64,000 nt of DNA from Papiliotrema nemorosa (lineage: Eukaryota; Basidiomycota; Tremellomycetes; Tremellales; Rhynchogastremaceae), in the NCBI GenBank assembly GCA_032158125.1, contig JASKOT010000032.1, forward strand, positions 124,001 to 188,000. Reading direction: 5' to 3'. The notes under the pieces are model-generated. The model was not told the DNA's origin. It saw only the letters and a list, made by a program, of their open reading frames with translations, and searched no databases. Position numbers and translations under genes: made by a program. Shown piece by piece: positions 55,678-64,000 of the stretch (its first letter is position 1; each line of letters begins with the position of its first letter).

Positions 55678-56046
55678 GAGATGATATCACTTTCACTTCC
55701 GACTTTCACTAATGCAGAAGCTATTTGTCGGTCCGAGACGCACAGTGCGAGTCTGTATGATGTTCGCAGGGAAGATATCATGAAAGGAAAGGCTCATCGA
55801 GATGTACTGCTGCACTCCTTTCGGCTTTGATCGGGCTTCTGGCTAAATTGCTCATACTGGCGGAGCACGGTCAGTCAAATGCCAAAAGAGGCCGCTCCAC
55901 ATACCATAACGGTGATCGGAAACACTGGGGTATCAGACGACGAGCACCCTCGCTGCCTCATGAATCACCCATTTTCGACCATTTGTTATCACTTGACCAC
56001 TCTGAGGTTCTGTTTCTTTGGATAAGCCTCGGAAATTGTACAAGGC
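55678..56046. promoter_or_regulatory. Spacer between tandem genes A and B
   Basis: 370 bp with no gene; 3' UTR of A and promoter of B. Confidence 0.5.
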
Positions 56047-56538
56047 ATGAGCGGCACGTTACAGTCAGAATTGACCCAATTCTTCAAGAAGTTTGCCGAC
56101 TCGAAGGTCTCTGATGCGATTCGGAAAAGTCACCGAAACAAGGTATACAACTCGTCCTCCGATTTGACCTGGGCGATACTTTCCCTCCGAACGGTAGACT
56201 CCAGTAATAAAGAGAGACCTTTTCAAGCTTATATCGGTACGAGGGGGTGTGACTCAGATACGATCCTCGTCGTTCGTACCCTCGACCCCGACAAGAGGGT
56301 CTATGAAGCTGGTTTCATACCATTTCGAGCTGGTGTTCAAGTGAGCATCACAAATGGGAGCACGATGAAATTGACCGCCTCGGACATTAGTTCGGGTCAG
56401 AAGAGTATGGTGTTTCATCGAGACTATTATGCTCGAGCGGAGAACACTGCATACGAGCGCATACTAGAAGCTGATATCAGTAAAAGAACCGCTAATCAAC
56501 CCGAGTGGGATGTCTATGGGTTTGCGAAATGGCAATGA
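56047..56538 (+). CDS. Tandem family member B, unknown function
   Basis: 163 aa in one exon, the smallest and probably the minimal domain of the family. Landmarks: FFKKFADSKVSDAIRKS, TWAILSLRTVDSSNKERPFQ, then AYIGTRGCDSDTILVVRTLD, GVQVSITNGSTMKLT, and the ending AYERILEADI...WDVYGFAKW. Alternating hydrophobic residues suggest a mostly beta fold. Compared with C: SLRTVDSSNKERPFQAY versus SLRTHDETNQRQPYQAY; YERIL versus YKRIL; WDVYGFAKW versus FDIYGYVRY. No known family recognised. Confidence 0.75.
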   Translation: MSGTLQSELTQFFKKFADSKVSDAIRKSHRNKVYNSSSDLTWAILSLRTVDSSNKERPFQAYIGTRGCDSDTILVVRTLDPDKRVYEAGFIPFRAGVQVSITNGSTMKLTASDISSGQKSMVFHRDYYARAENTAYERILEADISKRTANQPEWDVYGFAKWQ

Positions 56539-57026
56539 GCCTTAGAAGAGGTCCGCTTGGCTGCGGGGAAGTGTGTGGCTGCTATGATGCGAGTACGAGC
56601 ACTATAATCGACCATCAATGCATACAAATCGCTCTGCACGTCGCCTCAGAGTACTCGTAATGATGATTTCGATTTCAACATTGACTGCCTTTCATCGTTG
56701 TCCGATATGATCGGCAAAGTACTCGCTCGACCATCGAGCGGAGTCTCATTGGAGGAGAGTTACGTCAAAGATCTTCTGCCTTTGTGTCAAAGCATGATCA
56801 AAGGAAAGCATGATCAAAGGAAAGCACGACGCAGCCACTCGAGACGTATTGAATACCCCTCAAAACCAGCTGATCAAGTCATCGATCCTCTCTCCCCGTC
56901 CTTCTCAATACACACCCACAGCTGTGTCCTGTACATTACATTGATCAGCTCGTCTATTCAACTACAGTCCGTCCTCTTTGACAACACCATCATAATCGAT
57001 ACAAATCAAGCTAGATAGATACCAAG
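56539..57026. promoter_or_regulatory. Spacer between tandem genes B and C
   Basis: 490 bp; no gene. It holds a perfect 16-bp tandem repeat and, before the start of C, an AT-rich leader. Confidence 0.5.
56791..56822 (+). repeat. Two tandem copies of AGCATGATCAAAGGAA
   Basis: Perfect adjacent 16-bp copies (56,791-56,806 and 56,807-56,822), about 205 bp before the start of gene C. Each holds the palindrome TGATCA. Confidence 0.8.
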
Positions 57027-57877
57027 ATGGCCACGCCCACCACCGACGCCACGACCGACTACCTCAGTCAAAATCTCGGGTTGAAGAATGCGTTTGCCTC
57101 TTCTCATTTGGTCACAGCCCACAAAACCGGCTGTGAGAGAGACACAGAGGCCGACGAGGTCACTGATCTTCCGACTGACGCGGACGAGCCTGTACTTTCG
57201 ATCAAAATCTCCCCTGGTCCTCCTACTGCGTCTCAAGATTGGATTCCAGCTGTCGTGTCCTTGCGCACACATGATGAGACCAACCAGAGACAGCCCTACC
57301 AAGCCTACACTAAGCAATGTCCCCATTCAGACGTCGCTCTTATCCTTCGTCAATGGCGAGAGGGCAGTGTGGTACAACAGACCTTTTCCCCAGCTGGAAG
57401 TGAACATACGATTACCTACCCTTCTAGGGATGACAAGACGACCATCAGTATCTGGGGTGATACTAATAATGGAACTGCACTATATGATGAGAAGGACCAA
57501 GAGAGCGTGTTGCATTTCTGGCGGGATGTCAAGGCTTTGCCGACTGACGGGCACTATAAGCGTATCCTCTCACACCCTTCCGGAATGACTATCAGATCGC
57601 AAGAGAAATTCGATATCTATGGATACGTCAGATACATCCCGCAATTGATTCTGTCGGACAATGAAGAGGACCCGGGACAAGGCGCCAAGGGTGAAGGAGA
57701 GGATGCAGGATACGAAGGTGGAGGCGGCCCGTCTGATGGTACGTCGTAGCTGCTCCTCGTGCATCTGCTTACTTGATACAAGCAGCGTCAAGAGGCAAGA
57801 AACGGCCAGCATCGTTTTACAAGACGAAGGACGCTCAGAAGGAGCTTGATCAGGGTACGGAAAAGGGCAGTCAATGA
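57027..57877 (+). CDS. Tandem family member C, unknown function
   Basis: Two exons, 57,027-57,738 and 57,786-57,877, across a 47-nt intron; about 267 aa. The domain matches B: IPAVVSLRTHDETNQRQPYQ, then AYTKQCPHSDVALILRQW, a beta-rich middle (EHTITYPSRDDKTTISIWGD) and HYKRIL...FDIYGYVRY. C has an N-terminal extension with acidic residues and a Gly/Glu-rich linker. The second exon adds a short Lys-rich tail (SRGKKRPASFYKTKDAQKE) ending GTEKGSQ; the clean frame across the splice supports it. No membrane segment. Family membership is supported by order and spacing of anchors with A and B. Confidence 0.72.
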
Positions 57878-58264
57878 GTGATGCGAATATTCCTTGGTTC
57901 GAGGACATGCAGCTATCGGGCTTCGAATTGGTCATGATTGATCACCATCTGCGCGGAGACGAGATTTATATCGTACATATCGTGGGTCACAACGGTCCCT
58001 ACAAAAATTATACCGCATATCAACTTCTTTCATACCATGTCATGAGGCGGTCTAGACGCCCAAGCGCGTAGCCTTTGCACGCTGGAGCCTCGTCCTTCTT
58101 TTCGGACAAACTACTGTATCTATAGCGAAGCGAGTGATGAAGCGAGTGGTGAAGCGGGCCGAGACGACCGATGGCGGATGTGTGCCAGTACGCTCTAGGT
58201 ATACGATGGGTAGATCGTCGAGGTCGTATTGTCATAAGACATTTTCGTATTCGGCTCCTGGACT
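57878..58264. other. Convergent spacer with short tandem repeat
   Basis: 3' ends of tandem gene C and the bZIP gene. A 12-bp near-repeat GAAGCGAGTGAT / GAAGCGAGTGGT / GAAGCGGGCC runs from 58,127 to about 58,160. No gene called. Confidence 0.5.
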
Positions 58265-60421
58265 TTACGCCCGCTGAGGACAAGCACCCGGACATCGGAA
58301 GAACGAGCCCAAGGCGCCTAAGGGGTTCTCCCTAGCCCGTAGCCCACAACCCTCCGACCGAGACAAGCCGCTTTGAAGTCGAAGACCGCCCAAAGCCGCG
58401 ATGAGCGACTCTGCCTCGTCTTTCTCGTTGACATCGACCACCTTGAGCTTGGCTTTGCCGGTGACGACAGCTGCCAGCTTGTCGGTATCGAGATTGCCCG
58501 AGGTGGAACCGGCAAACGCAGACCAAAAGGACGAGGCGAGTTTGGAAGAAATGTGAGTGGAAGCGGCTTGAGTGTAAGCCGATTCGACGAAGAATTTGGG
58601 TCGAGAGTCGACCGGAACGTGAGCCTTGTCCGAAGATGCCTCGCGAGCGAGTCGAGACCACATCTGGATTCGGTACGAATCCATGGATCGTAGTGTGAAT
58701 GGTGTGTTCTCGGACCACTCGGAGAATGTGTTGTTGAGATCTTTCGAGTTGGCCGTAGTCGAAAGAGACGGCATGCGAGGAGCGCTGTCGTTCAGGTTGG
58801 GGTTCAAATTCATTCGCGGTAGATCGGCGAATGTGCGGAGAGGAAGTGGCATCTTGCTTGGGGCGGCCTTGTCCTCCTCGACCATGACGATGTCAGGGGT
58901 GAGAGCAGTGTGACAAATGGTGCTGCCGCCGCTGAGGTAATCCGAGTTGTTCCAAAGATTGTAAGCGGCAGGAGATGACGGGACGTCTTTCCGAACGTTG
59001 AACTTGGGAGTGGGTGCTCGTCGAATGGGTTGGCTCGGTCCAGCTGCGGCTGCAGCAAGAGTCGGTGCAGCGGCGATAGCAGCCTTCATAGGGAGTGACT
59101 CGCTCTTCACATTGGCCGTGTCGGGGTGAAGGATCGCCATGGTGTTGCTCTTCAGAGCTGCCAGCTCGCGTCTATGCTGTCAGCGGAGTTCTCATAGATG
59201 TCGCTGAACGCACCTCAGATCTTGGTTCTCACTTCGAGAATTGACCAATTCTGCCTTGATGGCATCGATGACCGAGTCTCGGTCCTTGATGTGCGACTCT
59301 AGGGTTCCAATGTAGTCCTTTCTCCTATTCCTGAACGCACGAGCGGACAACTTGTTTCGCAATTGGCGCTTCTCTTTGCTGCTGAGTTTCTTGTATTCTT
59401 CTGGGGAGGGCCTCCACGAGTCATCATCGTCCAACTCTTCGTCATCACCTCGAACGACGGAAGACATTCCTCCTCCTTTCTTTCCGCCCTTACCTCGACC
59501 GGTGGAAAAGATGGTAGGGAGAGGAACGAGAGAGTCGATCTTCGAGTCGAGATCGTCGAAACCCGAAGACATGATCGATTCGTGTCGCATTCCTCGAGCA
59601 GCATCGGCTTCTTCGACAGTCAACAATGGCTCATCATGCTCCTCCATTGTTGAATCGGGCTCCGCAGCCGCAGGAGCAGGAGTCGCCTGAATGACCGGAG
59701 GAGTGGGGGTGACCAAGGTCGATGGACCCGCCGACGAGAAGATAGACTCAGTGGTACCGCCAAAGATGAGATCAGGCGAGATGGTGTCAAAGTTGGGTGC
59801 AGGGCTCGGAATGGCCAAAGCAGCAGGCGTAGCCGTAACCGGTAGCTCCGCACCGTATTTATTCTGGTATTGCATCATATTGATCAACAGCTCCTGCAGA
59901 GCCTTTTGTTGGTCAGGGTGGAGTCCGGCGAGGCTGAACCCATTGTCGACAGGAGCGGCTGTGGGTTCCTGAAGCGTGTTGAACCCAAACTCGACGGGTT
60001 CTTGCTTGACAACAACGTCGTCCTGAACGGGGAGGGGTTTCGATTGAGCCTGAGCGGCAAAGTCGAGTTGAGTCATATCGTAGTCGTTGATCGAGCTGTC
60101 GAAATTGCGGAATCCAAAGGAAGGGGAAGCGGCGAAGGGGGATAACCCTGACATGGGCAAAGGGGAGGGTGTATGGTTGGGCGAGATTGTCTTGGGTGAA
60201 TGAGAGTGAGACTGATGAATCAGTGATGTTACTGACAACGACGCGTATTGCGGGTTGGAGGTGGGTACGAGTAGGGGGAGACCTACAGACGAAGCAGCTT
60301 CAAACTGGTCAAAGTCGAAGAGTTCTGAGAAATCCGTCATCTTGTCCAAGTTTTGTTCTTGATCGGCGTGGAAAGCCGTGGTGGAAGACGAAGCGGTGAG
60401 AGAGGGAGAAATGGGGTTCAT
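58265..60421 (-). CDS. bZIP transcription factor
   Basis: Two exons (60,421-59,214 and 59,171-58,265; 42-nt intron) give about 700 aa. The bZIP lies at about residue 350: SSKEKRQLRNKLSARAFRNR followed by RKDYIGTLESHI and KDRDSVIDAIKAELVNSRSE. The basic region has the required Asn-x7-Arg (N-KLSARAF-R) and the leucine zipper is short and imperfect, continuing across the splice (DLRRELAALKSN). The N-terminal half is acidic and Gln/Pro/Ser-rich with DFSELFDFDQFEAA, which resembles an acidic activation domain. Basic-region text of this kind occurs in fungal bZIPs of unclear regulon; I cannot assign an orthologue. The C-terminal half is Ser/Ala/Pro-rich with no domain. Confidence 0.85.
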
Positions 60422-61430
60422 GATTGGAAGTGTGGTTGTAGTCTGGATTATGTCAGTCGATACTCGAATGGGTGCGGAATGCGGGACGAGGTAAAGAGAA
60501 AGTAAGAAAGAGAAAGGAAAAGGGATCGAACGATGTAGAAATGTTAGGAAGAGAAGAGAATGAGGGATGGCCGAAAGGAAAGGAGGGCTAGAAGGCGTGT
60601 CTGATGAACGGACGCCGCAGTGTTACAGACGGGACGAAACACACAAGCCTTGTTTCTCCCGCGGGTGGAGGGGTCGAATGTCTGGTCAAGAGTTGAGCTA
60701 CCAACTCGATAAGACCGTGGGTATGATAGGGAAGTGGTGGGAAGACTAGAAGAGGAGGGATCGCGACAACGTACCTGAGAGGAGAAAGGATCTATAGGTG
60801 TGGAGTGGCCACTGCGGGCTCGGTACAAGGTTGAGACTGCTCTTTGTTGTTCAGTCGATCTGTGCGCGACTCAGAGGTCGAACGGTATCGTCGAGGGGAA
60901 GTCAGTGGTCGAGAGGTATGTGATGATGACTAGAGGACTATACGATGAATGGGGGTGAAGTGATGATACGATGGCAAGTGAGAAGTCGGTTTCAGTGGAT
61001 GGATTGCTGGAAGATTCGGATGAGGTGACGATAAGCAACACACCCCCCCCTCCCATGGCCGAGGCCCGATGACCGTCGTTGGCACTGCATCACCAGTCCT
61101 TCCACCCGTCCCCCATCGCTGAGTCTCACATCATGATGCATGGGATCCGTAGCCTCTCTCTCATATACGACTCTGCATGCATACAGTAATCACAGCTGGA
61201 CGGCCGTGCTGCAGAGACCTCTCGGGTGAGAAATGGGCGTAGTGAGGTGGTTTGGGTGGCAAAAAATCTTCATCGGCACGGCCGCTTTGTCATCGCCCCG
61301 GCAGTGGTGGGTGGCAATCGCGTCGACCAGGGGATCGAGCGGTCAGCAAGGTGTTGTGTCCACTTGGCCCTGTATCCACGTCATGCAACCGCATCAAGGC
61401 TTACATCCCCAACCCTCTACAAGTCTAGAT
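60422..61430. promoter_or_regulatory. Upstream region of the bZIP gene
   Basis: About 1 kb: purine-rich leader next to the ATG (minus strand), then promoter, then the 3' end of the FGGY kinase gene. A short poly-C run sits near 61,042. No gene seen. Confidence 0.5.
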
Positions 61431-63889
61431 CTATTCCTTGACAGCCTCTGCAATCTTGCTTCGCCATCTTCGTTGAACCTCGATGCTATCTCGGAAAATC
61501 TCATACTTGGCATCGAGTAACTTTCGCTCCCTCTCGCCCAGTTTCCCTGTTCGAGGCTCGACCCTGACACCAGGTTGAGTCATCGAAGTCATGACATCCC
61601 ACAGTTTGCTTCCGTGCTTACTGGCTTCAGTCGCATCGGCTTGGGTCAAGATGGGTTGTCCTTGTCGCAGTGTGGACAGGTCATGAGCGAATCGACCCAG
61701 ATAGGCAGCTCCAAGGACGACAGCGGCGGAAGGTTGAGGCGGGATGATGATGGGCATTTGCAACACTGTTGCCAAGAGTCGCATCAACGGTCCATTCTTC
61801 GCTTGCGAACCTAGACATCAGCTTTGTCCATCCATTATGCGTATGAACTTGCCAGACATGTAGATCGAATCGATGACGTGCCCTTGAGCGTTCATCTCGT
61901 CTACAATGTGCCGCGTTTGCAGAGCAATCGCCTGTACATGAGCAAGATGGTGGGCTCATGTCTCACCTCTAGAGTGACGTTGAATTTGGCGGCCAGGTCG
62001 GTCAAATGGTCGTCCAGTGCCAAGCCGGTCATCATCCCTCTCATCTTTGGGTCGGCAAGAGGCGATCGATTACCTTAAGAGTCAGCTGTATACCCTCGCG
62101 ATGAGAGGGAATTGGTGCACCATGCTGATGGTCAGCTCTTCAGCAAATCGTTTGGAGCGCGCAAACTCACCAGATCTGGGTAGAAATGTAAGTCCTTGGT
62201 GAGGTGAGCTAGTCATCAGCGCTAGACCTATCAGGTTGTCCGACTCACTGAGAGTTTCCGCCTGCCTCTTCTCCAGCATCTCGTCAAGCTTCTCGCCTAG
62301 TATCTCAAAGGTGTTCTTGCCAGTCTTTTTGGACAGCTCCAGCAATTTAGGGTAAGCCGGATGGGTGGATACGACAAAATCGATCAGCTGTATTATCAGC
62401 GTTATCCCATCACAGACCAACGCCCTCACTTGTCCGGTCGACGATTGTCCTCCTTCGTTCATCCACCAACCTGGAAACACGGCGTCTCGGTAAGGACCCC
62501 ACTACCTGATCAGCTCGATTTCCCTCGAGCGAGTCTTCAGAGACGCACTACACCCGGCACTAGGATACCCTGTTTGCTCTGTGCAATGTGGCAGGTACTC
62601 GTACCAGCGATAGCTGCCAAACGGCTACTGGCCTCCTCGAATGAGGGTTTCGTAGTGGGAGGTTTGAGACCGTCCGGGGCCGAAGTTGCAGCAACAGTCC
62701 CAATCCATCCGGCATACCTGATTATCAGCTGGACGCCCAGCGCAAAGATTAGCTGAGCGTACGCGTCGATGACACCGCTTCCTACTGCTGTTCCTTCGAC
62801 CAAACCTAGCTCTTCTGCCGCTTCTTTACTCAGACCTTTTCCGACAGGCTGACCAGCCGTCAAGACCAATCCATTCTTGCCGGGGATACCGCCAAGTTGT
62901 TCAAAGTCATCCTTGACCATCTGCTCCAGTCCTGCAAATGAGCGGCTTTTATCCAAATGCAGGCAAGACATACCAATTTTGTTGAAGAATCGACCCGACC
63001 AACCGTCTTTGCTAACTTCCTCCTGTCCGCCGTCACATTCATGCACCATTGTAGCTCCAGGCGGGACGAAAGAGCATTTGCACGCAAGAGAGCAGTTGGA
63101 TCGAGCGAGGGATGTGGTGGCTTTGTAGGTCAAGTAGTCGGGCAGACTGGGGTCAGCGGGAGCGATGCAAAGGCTAGACTACTCACTCGAAAAGCATGCA
63201 CTCTTTGAACCGTTCCGGTGCCATGTGTTTCTGCAGCCACAAGGTCTTGGGAATCTCCATTTCAAGCTGGATTGTCAGATACCCCTCTGCATCCGGATTG
63301 GAAGCTACTCACACTCATGGTCTTGCCTACAAAACCCAGCACTCCTTCTCCCGTCGCATTGATGGTCTCCGCCTCCTCTTCTGCTCGGTGATCCGCCCAC
63401 AGAATGACATTCCAAGCTTCTTCTCCTGACACTTCCAGACCCAGATTCGCATCGTCCTCGTCTTCCTCAGACTTGCCGGTCCGAGAGACGCTCAAAGGCT
63501 CACCGGATCGGTTCACCACTGCCAAGGAGCAAGTGGCATCAAATCCGATCCCTTTGACCAGAGAAGGGTCTACAGCGGAAGTCTTCAGGATTTCCCGGCA
63601 TGATTTAGCCAAGGCCGACCAGATGTTGGTAGTGGATTGCTCAAAGATGCGGTGGTCTGATGGACTTCGGTGAGTAAGTGTGGGTACTATTACGGTCAGC
63701 ACACATCGAATTCGTCCTTTGTCGAAATCGTCTGCACTGACCAGAGTGTTCAGCTATCAGCTTTCCATTTCGGTCAACCAAGCAAGCTCGACCCGAGCCT
63801 GTCCCACTTTGGCGTCAGCACCAATGTGACCACAAGAGTCGAAGTGCTCACACGTCGAAACCGATATAGTACGCTTCTTCCGATGCCAT
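61431..63889 (-). CDS. FGGY-family carbohydrate kinase
   Basis: Sugar kinase of the FGGY superfamily, closest in layout to yeast YDR109C and human FGGY, which phosphorylate D-ribulose. Start MASEEAYYIGFDVGTGSGRA (first phosphate loop, split by an intron after GFDV), then GIGFDATCSLAVVNR, VILWADHRA, LWLQKHMAP with FDLPDYLTYKATTS, GVIDAYAGWIGTVAA, AGTSTCHIAQS, FPGWWMNEGGQSSTGQ, IYMSGSQAKNGPLMRLLATV and PSAAVVLGAAYLG. These are the N- and C-domain actin-like ATPase motifs. Several introns; the model reaches the usual length of about 600 aa or slightly more. The stop is at 61,431. Upstream of the ATG only 111 bp are in the window, with a GCTATATACC element near 63,960. Confidence 0.9.
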
Positions 63890-64000
63890 CTTGAGGGGTG
63901 ATTCAGGCGGTTGAGCTGTTTTGCAGTGCGGGTATATGGGTGTTGTTTCTTTCGTCGCTGGCTATATACCGTTGGTTCATGCGCTGTCGAAATGTCCGGG

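Overview
The window is nuclear DNA from a basidiomycete fungus, most likely a tremellomycete (Cryptococcus/Kwoniella/Tremella relatives). The main evidence is gene structure. Nearly every gene is cut by many introns of about 40-60 nt, usually with GTGAGT-type donors, CTGAC/CTAAC branch points a few bases before the 3' end, and AG acceptors. Genes are tightly packed on both strands with short shared promoters or convergent ends, and GC content is moderate. The recognisable proteins are fungal (ITC1, FET3, ERG26, ALG11, DPM2). I see no tRNA, rRNA, transposon or CRISPR array. All gene models were spliced by hand, so exon edges are inferences from splice motifs and frame.

Layout. 0-5 kb: ITC1/ACF1 chromatin remodeller (+) converging on a nucleoside diphosphate kinase with a mitochondrial-type leader (-). 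5-13 kb: fumarate reductase fused to cytochrome b5 (+), DPM2 (-), a MOB4/phocein STRIPAK protein with a long acidic tail (+), and a putative tail-anchored protein (+). 13-22 kb: F-box-like protein (-), IMP3 (-), LARP1-type La-motif protein (+), DIM1 (+). 22-31 kb: FET3 multicopper ferroxidase (-), divergent MFS transporter (+), ERG26 (+). 30-38 kb: U-box cyclophilin PPIL2/Cyp60 (-), an ALG11 mannosyltransferase fused to a large polytopic membrane domain (+), an unknown membrane protein (-), YAE1 (+). 38-41 kb: poorly resolved small genes. 41-50 kb: a long protein with a meiotic-axis-like (Red1/SYCP2-like) layout (+), PCID2/THP1 (-), TIF6/eIF6 (+). 50-64 kb: a giant disordered protein (+), a tandem family of three unrecognised paralogues (+), a bZIP factor (-), and an FGGY carbohydrate kinase (-).

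Functional themes. Several genes serve ribosome biogenesis or translation (IMP3, DIM1, TIF6, YAE1, the La-motif protein). Two act in dolichol-linked glycan assembly (DPM2, ALG11). Others serve iron uptake (FET3), sterol synthesis (ERG26) and mRNA processing/export (PPIL2, PCID2). There is no operon logic; these are independent housekeeping genes with some bidirectional promoters (PCID2/TIF6, PPIL2/ALG11, NDK/fumarate reductase).

Least expected features: the ALG11 fusion, the three-gene tandem family at 54.6-57.9 kb, the candidate chromosome-axis protein at 41.2-46.5 kb, and extreme splicing (33-36 nt introns, an ATG-only exon, 13-nt and 20-nt exons, two GC-AG introns).
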